A stretch of 64,000 bases of DNA from Amoebophrya sp. A120 (lineage: Eukaryota; Sar; Dinophyceae; Syndiniales; Amoebophryaceae). The position numbers and the translations under genes are program-made. Positions within the stretch are counted from its first letter, which is position 1. Every line of letters starts with the position of its first letter. This document shows, in pieces, positions 10,821 through 22,073 of this stretch. The DNA is taken from NCBI GenBank assembly GCA_905178155.1, contig CAJINV010000006.1:4285760-4349759 (forward strand). Reading direction: 5' to 3'. Under the pieces are notes generated by a model, which made no database searches, was not told where the DNA came from, and was given only the letters and a program-made list of their open reading frames with translations.

Positions 10821-13800
10821 ATGACGGCTCGGACAACCGTTTCCGTTTCTCCTCCTCGCGAAACCAAAGCGAACGAAGTTCGCGCTGCAGGAGAGAAAGC
10901 AACGCCCTTTCCGGCGGGTGGACCTCATGCTGTGGAAGAAAAAACCACCGTACTTGAGCCGAAAGTTTACGAATTGACACTACCTACAACTGCGTCCGCT
11001 TTCAGCAAGAAAAAATCCGGTGCGAGCTGCAACGACAGCACCAGCAGACCGTACCAAGCCATCCTCCGCGTGTCCAACGTTGGCGCACGGTATAACCTGC
11101 TCAGGTGTTACAATCTCAACCGTTGAAATAGAGTCTGAGACTTGTTTTGCACGATGAGCATGACAGACTCGCAGAGCGTTCCACTTTCTGCAATACAAAT
11201 CTCGCCGGATTGTAGTGGGGTTTGGGGCTCCCGCTGCGGAACTTGTCATGCGCATTTTATGAGAGTTGGCTAGATCATGCGCTCTTGCATTCTATTCGTA
11301 ACGTTTGAAATTGTAACACCTGAGCGAGTTATACACGGATTCTGGACCTTCTAGTGGAAGACAGAAACGGCGACCTGGTGGACGTGGCGGTGGGGCACGA
11401 AGATTTTTTGGAAATATCAAATGCAAATACGTCTGGGTCCTCTGGAAGAGGGCAAACTTCTCATGCAAATTTTCCATGCCCCATGAGGTTTGGAATGCAG
11501 GACCTAGCATGACAGGTTCATCTGCGACATCATCTCTATCATGCCTATCCTGCATGACAAACTGCCTCTAAACTTGTACAAAAGAGGACAGCTTTTGCTA
11601 GTCCTGCAACACAAATTTATGTACGGTCCAGACTTAGCATGACAAGTTCGCGCCATCCCAGACCCAGACATGGTTGCAATGCATAGGAAAAGGCGAAGAA
11701 CCATTTCAGAAGGACTCAGAACCCTCGTACCACGAGAACCGCAGAAGGAGCCACGGCTGGTGGTGCTAGTAGTGGCTCTTCTACAACTTCTACCTCTAAT
11801 TTCGACCTCCACTCCGACTACCAAATGCAAAAATGTCTGGGTCTGGAACTTGTCATGCTGTTTTTGATTCGAGAAAAATTTGTATTGCGTGACCAGCAAG
11901 GGGGTCCAGTTTGTGCTACGCAGACAGGGCATTTCTCATGCGGAAGGTGCATCAGGAAGCCCTCTAAAAGTCTCTGATGCTAGGTCATACATTACAGGCA
12001 CCATGGGCCATGAGAAATATGCATGACAAATCTTGCATCCTTCCAGACCCAGACATATTTGCAATCCATACCGATTACTTTGGCGCAACGTGCGGCCGCG
12101 TCGCGAACCGCATTTTTGAAGGGAAATACCTTGATGTATTGAAAGGAAAAATCCCCCCTCACCATACCGAAAAGGTACACTCTTGGGAAATTTGTGATGC
12201 TGATTTGTGGTCACAAATCGTGTCTGTCTTGCAAGAAGGCAACTCCAGAGACAACCGCCACACTGTGCAGACGATTTGTCATGCTGTTGGGCCTGCAGCG
12301 CGGACGTTTTTCATGCTAAGCGCCTAAGCCCGAACCCTTCTACTCGCCCTTGGTATGGGCCTGCAGTGCTCTCCAGCAAGACAGCGCGGATTTGTGTACA
12401 CAAATTCAATTGAGCATCAGAAGTCTCGTTTTGATTTGGGGAGGGGGGGCGTTTCTTTTGGATATGATGACAGTATGGATTGTCACCGGCCGGAGGTGGT
12501 GGAACTGACGAAGAACGAGGAGCGGGTAGACGAGCGAGCAACAGGGAACGACGAGAGGATGAAAAACCGCCCGCATTACTATTTCGGGCACCTGCACGGG
12601 GGAAAGCGTGGCTTTCACGCCGTGGTTTGGGAAGAAGTGGTGGACGATCACGATTCGCCGGAAACTCAAGAACAGAATGGTCCGTCCTCGTGCCGGACAA
12701 AAATTACCTTCAAGCGTCTGAGCGAGGACGGCGAGGAAGGGTACCCTGTGCAAAAGTATCGTACTCGTATTGCAATCATGCATTTTACAAATCGTTTTGT
12801 TAAGGCAAATCCGCATTATTCTCATGCTGAGGAACTTTGTATTGCATTTCTACGAGTGCGATACATTTGCAAGTCATCAAGGGTACCCGGGGGCGGTGTT
12901 GTGCTTCGTGACCTACGAGTTGGCGGCGGTTACTCATGGAAAGGCCGATGCAGAAGCTTGTCTGAGCGAGATCGAGAAGGATAAAAAGAGCCAGCAAGAA
13001 GAAGAAACAACGAGTAGCGTGGTCAGCGTCTCCATCTCCTACCATGCGGAGCTTGTGAACGACGGTAGAAGAGTATCAACATCTGCTGGCTCAGTGAATT
13101 ATAAGCGGAGAAAGAACAACAAGGAAATCAACCTAAAAACCCCGATCAACCTGACTAACCACATCTTCTTCAACTTGTCCAAAAGCCACGACGAAAGTGT
13201 GCTGGGTCACGAACTGCAGCTGTCGGCGGATACTTACTATCAAGTGCAAAAATGTCTGCGTCTGGAAAAGTGTAAACTTGTCATGCAGATTTTTTATGAT
13301 CCATGAGGTCTGGAATGCAGGACCTAGCGTGACAGACTCCGCGAGGTCTATGCCTATCCTGCATGAGAAAACTCCATCCTAACTTGGTCAAACGTGGACA
13401 GCTTTTGGTACTCATGCAACACAAATTTTTACATGATTCAGATTTACCATGACAAGTTGCCACCTTCCAGACCCAGACACTTCTGCATTTGATACTTACC
13501 TCCCTGTGAATCCGGTCTCCCTCGTGCCGACCGGTATCAAGTACAAATATGTCTGGGTCTGGAAGATCATTGCGAGGTTTGTCATGCTAGTCTGGTGGCA
13601 TAACTCGGGAGTCTGTGAAGATGCATAGACACGAAAAGATCCTCTTACCTGCCATGCGAAAAGAACGCAGTTTGCCATGCGGAAGACGAAACACATTAGC
13701 AGCTCAAAAAACTTGTCATGCGCGGCGGCGTATCTGCCTATAGTTGATTTTTAGCATAATTACATCCTTCCACACCCTCCAGACATATTTGCAATGCATA

Positions 13801-14851
13801 GCCGGGGAGAGAAAACCAGTTGCCGGCACGGACTTTGACTTTCGTAAATTGCGGAAAATCGAGAAGCCAGGCCTGTACGACCACTGTTTTTGCTTGAACA
13901 TGAGAAATGTGGCCGCTGTCGCTGGGTCCACTCTTGCACATGCGGACGGACAAGCGCCTGTGCCTCTTTCTGGTCCAGTTGCAGCCACTACTTCAAGAAT
14001 CTCAGTTACTCCGAAAATAGATACCCACACCGCGCAAGATGAACAAGCCCCTCGTGGAGCAGCTGATCCACCACCAAGTGCGGTTTTGAAAAACGGGAAA
14101 AGTGGGATAGAGTTGCAAGTTTTCACGGACCAGGAAGGGTTGCAGGTGTACACGGGAAATTTTCTGCAAGATTTCCGCGGGAAGAAGAACCAAATCAGCC
14201 AGCCGGGGTGTGCGGTGTGCTTGGAATGCCAGCGCTTTCCGAACTCTGTGAACCTGTTTCGTGAAATATCCTGAGCAAAAACGTCCCCACACCAGAGTCA
14301 AGATGGGAAATCCGCTACACAAATCAACTAGCTTTGGTTGTTTCACATGACAAGTTTGCCCGCGCAGTGTAATCCTGTTGAGCTAGTGCAGCAGCGTCAC
14401 AGATCTAGCGCATGACGCTGATTGGAGCATGACAAGTTCCAAAACGCGACTAGAAAATGCTTGCCATGGGACTCCGCATGAGCAATATCTTCAGCATGCA
14501 GAATTGCATGACAGCTCTGGGGTGGGGACTTTTTTACTCAGAATATGAAAATTTCGAATGCGAAGATCCGTTCCTGAAGGTGGGCGAAAAATTATTACAC
14601 TGCACAACTCCCCCTCCCCCTCATTTGTTATGCAAAATACCAGATCCAGGCTGTGCCTCTTGGCACTACTTGCATGGCAAACTCCGGAAGCCCGAACAGT
14701 ACTACACTCCTGGGCAAATTTGTCATGCAAAACCGGCATTCTTGCTGAAGCTTGTAGTGCCGTTCATGCTATACAAATGAGGGGGAGGGGGAGTTGTGCA
14801 CTGTGATAAAAGTACGAAAAGAGAATTGAGTTCCGCTTTTCGACGTTTTGA
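10821..14851 (+). CDS. galM: Aldose 1-epimerase (galactose mutarotase) with 9 introners
   Basis: Interconverts alpha and beta anomers of aldoses. Removing nine introners, each with one direct-repeat copy, leaves 1,737 nt, exactly 579 codons with the TGA at 14849-14851. The spliced protein carries the family motifs in order: DYFGATCGRVANRIFEGKY, LHGGKRGFHAVVWE, TPINLTNHIFFNLS, LGHELQLSADTYLPVN, VPTGERKPVAGTDFDF, GLYDHCF, GLQVYTGNF, CLECQRFPNSVN and a C-terminal VGEKYEKRIEFRF. The two histidines (HGG, TNH), the Asp of YDH and the Glu of CLECQ match the known catalytic positions. It is longer than the usual ~340 residues because of Ser/Thr/Gln-rich insertions. Several introners cut inside conserved motifs (for example ADTY/LPVN), so the introner boundaries here are well constrained. 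Cytosolic; no signal peptide. Confidence 0.93.
11091..11333 (+). mobile_element. Introner, family I
   Basis: Ends TATAACCTGCTCAGGTGTTA and TAACACCTGAGCGAGTTATA. Perfect direct repeat CACGG. Excision gives NVGARILDLLVEDRNG in frame. Confidence 0.9.
11415..11685 (+). mobile_element. Introner, family A
   Basis: Core GTCTGGGTCCTCTGG with a small insertion, right CCCAGACCCAGACATGG. Perfect direct repeat GGAAA. Excision gives EDFLEKAKNHF in frame. Confidence 0.9.
11819..12070 (+). mobile_element. Introner, family A
   Basis: TACCAAATGCAAAAATGTCT at left, ACATATTTGCAATCCATA at right. Direct repeat CCGAC/CCGAT. Excision restores HSDYFGATCGR of the epimerase. Confidence 0.92.
12137..12464 (+). mobile_element. 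Introner, family E
   Basis: TATTGAAAGGAAAAATCCCC at left, GGCGTTTCTTTTGGATA at right. Perfect direct repeat TGATG. Excision gives KYLDDSMDC in frame. Confidence 0.9.
12742..12878 (+). mobile_element. Introner, family C (137 bp)
   Basis: TACCCTGTGCAAAAGTATCG at left, CGAGTGCGATACATTTGC at right. Perfect direct repeat AAGGG. Excision gives EEGYPGAVLCF in frame. Confidence 0.88.
13238..13494 (+). mobile_element. Introner, family A
   Basis: Family A ends, perfect direct repeat CTTAC. Excision restores the conserved epimerase motif ADTYLPVN exactly. Confidence 0.95.
13535..13800 (+). mobile_element. Introner, family A
   Basis: Family A ends, right core diverged (CCACACCCTCCAGACATA). Direct repeat ACCGG/GCCGG. 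Excision restores VPTGERKPVAGT. The exon to its left is 40 nt long. Confidence 0.92.
14267..14545 (+). mobile_element. Introner, family B
   Basis: TATCCTGAGCAAAAACGTCC at left, GGGGACTTTTTTACTCAGAA with TA at right. Perfect direct repeat TGAAA. Excision gives LFRENFECED in frame. Confidence 0.92.
14593..14808 (+). mobile_element. Introner, family F
   Basis: TATTACACTGCACAACTCCC at left, GAGTTGTGCACTGTGATA at right. Direct repeat AAAAT/AAAGT. Excision restores the C-terminal GEKYEKRIEF. Confidence 0.9.
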
Positions 14852-15577
14852 TGCGAAGGAGATGAACTAGTTGTCTATCGCTACACAAAGACGCCAAAAA
14901 GTGAAGTAAAAGTAGCCTTGTTTTGGCGTTTTGAAGAAAATGAATGCTACGCACTCCGAAGAATAATGTGTGATTTGACGTTCAAATTCAACGTACTCCG
15001 CATTTGTTTTTCATCCCGCTTCGTGTTGAAGCCAAGTATTCAAAGCACTTCTTTTCAACGGCTGTTGCTGTTCCGCCACGTGTGGCACGACCAGCAAGGC
15101 GAAACCATGAAAGTGTTTTGTTGTGAGCTGTCGATCTCGATGAGTGATGTTGCATAATGTTTTTTTTTGCACACGGAGGTCTATCTTTGAAAAATACACC
15201 GGCTTTTTTTTTTTCCGGCCCCCCCGGGTGGTCATTTGATTCTGCGCAAGCAGCCCCTTCCCTCTCCCGATTCTGCCGCTTGGGTTTTTCTTCCTCTTTT
15301 ATTCAACAGCTCGACTTAGTTAGTTTTTTCTCACGAGAAGTTCTTGCAGTAGAGCAGAGTTTTTTTTTGCCCGCTTTATTGCGCAATGGGATCTCATGCT
15401 TTTCGTTTCGCTGTATTTATCTTCGCAAGCAGTTCGGCTCACCTTCAGTTTGTTTCTCGCTACAGGATAAGACATTAGCATCACAGTCGTCTGTTTTTGC
15501 TGCTCCTACGAAAACATGAGGTAATCAGATTGTAGGGAAGATATTCTCGTCCGAAGAATTTCGCAACAGGAAATATC
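14852..15577. other. Intergenic stretch
   Basis: About 0.7 kb between the epimerase stop and the next start codon. T-rich tracts and a C-rich run near 15225 are present. No domain-bearing open frame or introner seen. Confidence 0.5.
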
Positions 15578-16642
15578 ATGTACAATCACCGTAGCGCCCT
15601 TGGTACGCTGAATCAGCAGTCAAAGCTGGTGGACTTGACCCTGAAGCGCGCGGACCGCGGTCGGTACCTCGTGAAGATAAACGAAGACTTGGACGTCATT
15701 TGCAACACCAAATCCTACGCTTACGCCGCAATCGCAAACGCCTCCCCTGCTACTACTTCGCGCCACGGGCCCGCCGGCTACTCGTCCGGTACAGCGACCC
15801 AATCGCGGGCCGAAGCGGAGAGCCGACGAGTCCGGTATCAAGTGCAAAAATGTCTGGGTCTGGGAGAGCCAAACTTGTGATGCTGCATTTGGATGCTAAA
15901 AAAACCTGTAGTGCATGACCAGGAAGAGGATTCAAATTTGGCTACGTGGAGAGGGCATTTGTCATGCTGAATGCGCATAGATAAGCACTCAAAAAATCTG
16001 TGATGCTATGGCATACATCACAGACATCATGGATCATGGAAAATGTGCATGACAAAGTTGTGCTCTTCCAGACCCAGACATTTTTACATTTGATATCCGG
16101 CCCCACGGGGCGATCGCCCGGTGCGAACGGATGCTGGCCAAGTTGCGGAAGATGCACGGGGAAGTGACGCAGAGGATACTATCCTGAGAAGTAAAAGCGT
16201 CCCCATCCAATAATCAAGTTGGCAAATCTGCAACACAAATCTCCGAGTTTTGGCTGTCGAGCATCAAAAGTTTGGGCTCGTAGTCGTGTAGCAGTCCTGT
16301 CTAGCTAGTGCAGCCGCATGACAAATTGACTCTCTTATCCCGCTTCCAGCATGACAAACTCCCAGATAGCATTAGGAAATGACTGTTATGGGGCTCCGCA
16401 TGAGAAAAATTTTGAGCATGCAGATTTGCATTACAGCTATGGAGTGGGGGCGCTTTTACATGGGATAGATACTGCTGTTGGATTTAGACTCTTCATTCTC
16501 GGACCGGAGCCATGGCAGTAGTGGTCACAGCTCCTCTGCGGACCGAAACAAGATTCAGCTCGCGGAAAAGGAATTGCTCGCGAAAATTTATGAGAAAATC
16601 CAAATTGCCGAGAAAGAACTACTGTGCCTGGTGGCGGGGTAG
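15578..16642 (+). CDS. Small coiled-coil protein of unknown function, 2 introners
   Basis: Three exons (15578-15835, 16101-16179, 16473-16642) give 507 nt, 168 residues, after removing two introners with one direct repeat each. The N-terminal part (LVDLTLKRADRGRYLVKINE) is charged; the middle is Ala/Ser/Thr-rich; the C-terminal third (KIQLAEKELLAKIYEKIQIA) has strong heptad character and is likely coiled coil. No signal peptide or membrane segment. I do not recognise a family. Both splices keep the frame (RRVRPHGAIARCE and TQRILLLDLD). Confidence 0.7.
15836..16095 (+). mobile_element. Introner, family A
   Basis: Family A ends, perfect direct repeat TCCGG. Excision joins RRVR to PHGAIAR in frame. 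Confidence 0.92.
16180..16467 (+). mobile_element. Introner, family B
   Basis: TATCCTGAGAAGTAAAAGCG at left, GGGCGCTTTTACATGGGATA at right. Perfect direct repeat GATAC. Excision joins TQRI to LLLDLD. Confidence 0.9.
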
Positions 16643-18658
16643 CCTGATGTGTGTTGAGGAGAAACGGAAGTACTACATCGACTACTACCCGCGGGCGCTA
16701 AACAATGTTTTTTTTTTTTTTTCAAAAGGCAGTGTTGCAAAGAACGTGTTCTATTAATTTGTTTCCTATTAATGAGACACGACCCAAAGCCATTTTATTG
16801 TACATTTCATTGTGCTCGACTTGAGCTTCTTGTCATCGTTTCTCAACAAATGTCGAAAATAAAGTTGGAATATTATCGCCTCGCAGCGTCTGAGCTTTGC
16901 TTCTGCAACGTCGATTTCCCAACAACACTGGCGTCTGTTCGTCCCATTGGATGATATAATCGTTGCGCCGTCCTGGTCCTCATAACTAAGTAGTTGTACC
17001 TCGAGGTGGTGATCAATCGCTCGCTCGCATCATGCTGTAATTTTCTGAAGATAACCGCAACAAGATGAATAATCAGTTACTGTTTCGAAACCTTCTGGTC
17101 GCTTGTGATTCAGAGCGATCGATGAGAGAGCGGGAGTCGTGGTGGTTTCATGAGCATATAATTGGTTCCGTCATTTGTTCGTGTTGTGAAATTATTATTC
17201 GCGGTCGTAAAAACGGCGGCGTCTTGGAGAGGAGAGGCATGAGGGCTCGCGTCGTACAACTTAGGATCTTTTTTCGGAGGCATCAGTTCTAGACTCTTAT
17301 TTCCAAGGTTGTTGTTTTCGTCGAGGATGTAGTACACTAGTAGAGAAGTAAGCCGCCCGGAAGCAGGTTTTTTCATTCTGAACCCGGAAGGGGCGACGAG
17401 AAACCACAACGAAGAAAATTCTCGCGAGCTAGCGTGCCGGAGTAGGAAGGAACAGCTTGTCTCCTAGCGCGGCGTGGATTTCTTGCGAAGAGGAGCTTTT
17501 GATTGGTAAATACTGGTACCACGCGGCCCAGAAGCATCTTCTATCTTCTTTCGGGGACGAGACAACAATTATTCCGTTATTGTGATACAGCTGCGACGCG
17601 AGCCACACTGCAGATAGTTTCTTCCCGACAAAAACCGCGTGAAGAACGATAGCAGACCGAAGCGACGTCGTCGACCCGTTGGTTCTCTTTGCAGTGGGAT
17701 GACTAAAAGAGGTCTCTAGCAGCAGCAGCAGCATCACTTCCGACTTCGTAACCAGAAGCACTAGTGTCCGCCGCGAAGGCCCTCAACAGAAGAAGGGAGT
17801 TATTTTCGAAAGACGGTGCATTTATTGCGGTTCGGAAGAGGAAAAGGTCGACGAGCTGCAGCACCCTCACGCAGCTGCGTACTAGGTCGACGAAGGTAGT
17901 ACTACGTCCACGACGCAGCTGCGTACTGGGTCGCTGGTGATAGAAGGAACGACCTCCTTGTGCGGCTGAAAGGACTTTCTGTGCTTGAAAAACGCTGGTC
18001 GCAGGACAAGAATAATTAAACCCGTCACAACGAAGGTCTTCACAAACGCCAGGAAAAACCACGACGTGGCCTAATTCCATCGGCAAATAAGCGGACGAAA
18101 CTTCTACCGGATCGACGTTGTCCGTCGTTTCCAGTCCCGGGGAACCAGCTGATTCTCGGTGCACTCCTGGTACTGCGCGAGTCGAGGAGTAGAGGGCCTG
18201 TTTGATTACCACCACACATCAGGAGCTACAGCAGTAAGTACAACCACGTACAACTCTCGAGTTGTTCATCACTACCGTTTTATTCCAACGCAGAACCAGC
18301 GACCGCCGGACACGCGGTCGGAGAGTCTGTCGGAAGAACAAGAAGCCGCAAACCTTCAACTAGGCGCAGCAAATATATCATAGGCGGCAACAGGGACAAG
18401 GAGTAGAGCAAGCTCCTGGACGAATTCCTCTTGTACGTGTGCTGTCGTTAACTGTCGTTGACTTCATCCTTCTTCGCCGGTGTAAGTAAGTAGACAACTA
18501 CAACGCGCCGGTCGTCGCATTCTACGAGCGGATCGAATCCGTCGAACTGCGAAGCGCGACCGAGCAGGAGTACGTCCGCGCCAGGAGCAGCCCGACAAGA
18601 ACCTCTACACGAGTGCTGGGCGGGAGAACAACCCTTCTGCCCTCCACGGCGCTCTTAA
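16643..18658. other. Intergenic stretch, no supported feature
   Basis: About 2 kb. A 170-codon minus-strand open frame (17703-18215) has no domain, no splice support and low-complexity composition. No introner ends seen. Confidence 0.45.
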
Positions 18659-18883
18659 ATGTCGGAGTTTTTCGACCTTCGCAGAAGGAACCTTCTGGAG
18701 GACTACTTCTGGACCCTGCAACAGGCGAACGACCAGGAGCCAAAGGAGCGGGCAGCGGCCATAAAACTCCAGTCCTTCTACCGAGCGTCGAACGTCAGGG
18801 AAAGATGGCACGCGGTGCATTTTGCCGGGCTGTTTATCCAGCGAGTAGCAAGGGGAATGCTGGGGAGGCGTATAAAGATTTAG
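18659..18883 (+). CDS. IQ-motif protein, 74 residues, intronless
   Basis: A single open exon from ATG 18659 to TAG 18881-18883. Residues ~30-48 (ERAAAIKLQSFYRASNVRER) and ~55-71 (GLFIQRVARGMLGRR) are two IQ motifs, the helical calmodulin-binding pattern with IQ/LQ, a central R and a trailing basic residue. The arrangement resembles the N-terminus of SPATA17-type ciliary proteins, but the open frame is much shorter; further exons could exist and were not found. Expected role: binding calmodulin or a calmodulin-like light chain. Note the complete lack of introns beside heavily interrupted genes. Confidence 0.6.
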   Translation: MSEFFDLRRRNLLEDYFWTLQQANDQEPKERAAAIKLQSFYRASNVRERWHAVHFAGLFIQRVARGMLGRRIKI

Positions 18884-19939
18884 TCGATCTTGTTGATGCG
18901 GTCTTTCTTTTGCGTAGCTAGTCAATGTGTGTGAAACTGAATGAAAGTGAAACTATGGCAGGTGGTGTTAGTAGTTTTGCAGCGGGTTTGTGAAATGCAA
19001 AATCTGAACACGAAGAAAAATATCACATTGTACACTTCATCAGTGCGAGCGAAGGCGCAGATATGGAAAGAAAAAAGTTCGTCATGTTCACCACTTTGCA
19101 GGTTTTGCATACCAAATTATTCTTCTAGCTCTATTCTTGTATTGCACAAAGGACACAAGGGAAGATATAGTCGTGTAATTCGACGACTGTGATGGATGTC
19201 TACGCTTGACAAAACAGTTGTGTATTGCAAAAATGCGCAGGACGAACTTTTTTTTGTTTGATAGCAGATGATTAAACGAGTGCAGGAAATGAACATGAAC
19301 TACTTCAACCACTGCGCAGCAACGGTATAGGTTTTGTGTAGCAAGTGTTTGCATGACAAGTTTCTTTGTGTAGCAGGTTCTGCAGGACAAGTTTGGTCAT
19401 ATAGATTTTTCTTGTTTAGCAGGTGTTTGCATGACAAATTCAATTTCTTTCAAAGTCACCTTTGTTTGTGATGCGGCATTTTTCGAATTTACAATGTGGT
19501 AGCTGCTGTTATCTGAAAAATTTAAACCAATTTATCCCAGATACAAAAAGTTTTTCGAGGGTACTGGAGCAGACAATACACGCACTGCATGCTATGCTAC
19601 AGCAAAATCTACTTTGTGCCGCAAGTCTTCTTCAAGGCTGTTTCTGTCATGCTGCACTGGTATGAAAAAGATGATTGGATATTAGTGTCGTAGTGACGAT
19701 GGTAGTACGACACGTAGGAGGTACTAGCGGCAACCACGCCCATGTTGCTAGGTCGATTTCGACCTGGGTCGTGGACCTTCCAGGGGTGCCCGTTGACGGA
19801 CCTCCATGCCGAGGGTCGAACCGCCGTCGAGGTCCTCTTGCATGGCAGGTACTTACGCCGTAAACGCGTACTACTTACTCAAGAAATGATCACTGGCAAC
19901 ACAAATTTGCACCTTGGCGCGTGGTTTTTGCTGGGATAG
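18884..19939. other. Stretch with introner-like fragments, no clear gene
   Basis: Contains scattered pieces resembling introner interiors (TGCATGACAAGTTTC near 19352, TGCATGACAAATTC near 19430) and a right-end-like sequence ending GCTGGGATA at 19939, but I found no matching left end. Possibly upstream exons and decayed introners of the next gene. Confidence 0.35.
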
Positions 19940-21664
19940 ACGCACAGCAGAAAAAAGTTTCTCTCCTATCCAAAGTAAAATAAACGTCCCCGCCCCATAG
20001 TCGATGAGTGGGATGTCTGCAACACAAATCCAGAAGGATTGGGAAGTACTAACTAAGTACGCATACCATGTGTTTTTCGCTGCGTTGTAGTGCAGGTTGG
20101 CAAGGAGGATACAGTCGCATCACAGAGCCATCCCTCTATCCTGAAGTTGCAGAAAAACATGATTTGAAGAGCCTCTCGTGGAGATGCACTTGCAGATTAA
20201 AAGCGTTCTTCGGGAGGTAATTGCAAATCTGCATGACAACTGTGGGATGGGGACGTTTTTGCTCAGGATATCTCCAACGTCCAAACGGTCGGGCAGAAGA
20301 CAAACAAGTATAAAGAACGTCTTGTTTTTCTTGCTTATTCTCGTTTTCGCATGAGAAATTCCCCCTACTAACTTCTTCCACGCTCGCTATTCCAAGGTCT
20401 GCATGAGAATAAACCTCCAATTTTTGAATTCGAAAATGCACCCACAGCTGGCTGCAAAGTTACGAGAACGAGAAGCAGGCGGAGCACCTATTACAATGAA
20501 AAATGCCCCCACCCCAGATCTTGGCAGCGTTTGTATTATTGCAAACCTTTCCAATGGTAACACTCCCCGTCTTGCATATCTCAGCATCGCAAATTGGCCA
20601 TGCTGAATAGCTAAAATTTGTGTTGCAAAGGAGCGCAACAGCAGCCGGATCTGTTATGCGCAAGACACCTTGCTCACCGAGACTCTGCATCAGAAAGGCT
20701 CGCAATCCTTCCATGCAGGACAGAAAGCTTTCATTTGGAAACTTTGCATGACAAACCTTGTTTGCAAATTCCGGGTTGGGGGCATTTTTCATTGTCATAG
20801 CACCAGAAGAAAATGGAGGAGGATAGAAAGACCACCTTCAATATCACAAGAAATATATCCTGTGCAAAAGTATCGTACTCGTATAAATGCAAGTCCTGCA
20901 CTACAAATCCTTTTCTCAAGGTAAATCCGCATTGCAAATTTTATTTCTCATGCTGAGGGAATTTGTAATGCATTTATACGAGTGCGATGCTTTTGCAATT
21001 CATAAAATAAGAGTGTCAAGAACTACGACCTCAACAGACGTTGTGATGCTCACCAACAAGCGCATCCAGAACCAAGCCCGCAACTGAACGAATTTGTATC
21101 CTCCATAGCATAGCATGCATGGTTATCATCATAAGCAAAATTTGTCCTGCCTGACTCGTCCGATGATGATGTGTGAAAACTCAAACTGTTGATCGTCAAA
21201 CACTTCTTCATTTCTGGTCGATATTCAACAAGCTGGCGAGTCAGTTGCACCACCTGGTCTCCACGCAGAAAATATGAGAGTGCACAATTCCCCCTCGTTC
21301 TCATAATTTCTGATGCAAAACAGGAATTCCATTCATTGCCTGTGGTCAGTACTATGCATCACAAGTTGTAGTTCCAGGACCGGAAAGGGAAACAGCGTTG
21401 AAAATAGCCGTCAATTTGTCCTCGCATCAAAAGCTGCATATGATTTGCCAGAGCTTGTGTTGCTGTGGATGCTATCCAAATGAGGGGGATGGGGAGAAGT
21501 TGTGCACTGTCATAGAAAATACCTGGCGTTTACAACCCGCCGTACTCAGAAGCGTTGCCGACCGCGTTCAATATACCGATAGAGGTAAGATAGCATTTTT
21601 GCATAGTATGCAGACCCACGATTTCGATTTCGCATGGCACTTACCGCATTTGAATTCATCATGA
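19940..21664 (+). CDS. Partly resolved multi-exon gene, unknown function, 4 introners
   Basis: Four introners with perfect direct repeats imply a transcribed gene here. Resolvable coding pieces: KKFLSNVQTVGQKTNK around the family B introner; SYENEKQAEHQKKMEEDRKT, then TTFNITRNKSVKNYDLNRR, across the D and C introners; and LLHFWSIFNKLASQLHHLVS, then TQKIPGVYNPPYSEALPTAF, across the F introner. A possible end is HDFDFAWHLPHLNSS at 21662-21664 after a very short intron starting GTAAGA at 21586. Two links (about 20318-20451 and 21099-21182) and the 5' end are unresolved, so the boundaries given are approximate. No family recognised. Confidence 0.4.
19967..20270 (+). mobile_element. Introner, family B
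   Basis: TATCCAAAGTAAAATAAACG at left, GGGGACGTTTTTGCTCAGGA with TA at right. Perfect direct repeat TCTCC. Excision joins KKFLS to NVQTVGQ. Confidence 0.88.
20489..20799 (+). mobile_element. Introner, family D
   Basis: TATTACAATGAAAAATGCCC at left, GGGGGCATTTTTCATTGTCA with TA at right. Perfect direct repeat GCACC. Excision joins KQAEHQ to KKMEED. Confidence 0.92.
20856..21004 (+). mobile_element. Introner, family C
   Basis: TATCCTGTGCAAAAGTATCG at left, CGATGCTTTTGCAATTCATA at right. Perfect direct repeat AAATA. Confidence 0.9.
21273..21514 (+). mobile_element. Introner, family F
   Basis: TATGAGAGTGCACAATTCCC at left, GTTGTGCACTGTCATA at right. Perfect direct repeat GAAAA. Excision gives VSTQKIPGVYN in frame. 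Confidence 0.9.
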
Positions 21665-22073
21665 GAGACTCAGATTTCTTGTGTTTGTTATGCCGTGAGG
21701 ACAATAAACGTTGACAGACAGCATAATTATGTTGAAATGAATTACAATTAAAATTATCACTATCAGCAACACCTGCGACTACAATCCACCGCGCGGATGC
21801 CAGCGAGTCTGAGGAGACCGAACTTGAATAGATCGATTACCAGCACAGTTAGGCCGCTGAACCACACAGAGAAGGGAACCACAGATGCAGGTATAGGAAG
21901 TTTTTTGGAAGTAGTTCTACTTATGCGTGTTATATATACATTGCCCTGTCGTGTAATATCTGTAAAACAAAGCGTGCTGTCTTTACCTGTATGATTTTCA
22001 GTTTTGCCACAATGACCATCCATCCTGATCCTGCATGACAGTTTTCTGCATGGTACTTGCGTACTAGTTGTGC

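Noticed and set aside
12406-12825. Minus-strand open frame opposite the epimerase
   Set aside because: It overlaps conserved epimerase exons and an introner, so it is a shadow of the coding strand.
17703-18215. Minus-strand open frame of 170 codons
   Set aside because: No recognisable motif; lies in an intergenic stretch without introners, unlike real genes here except the short ones.
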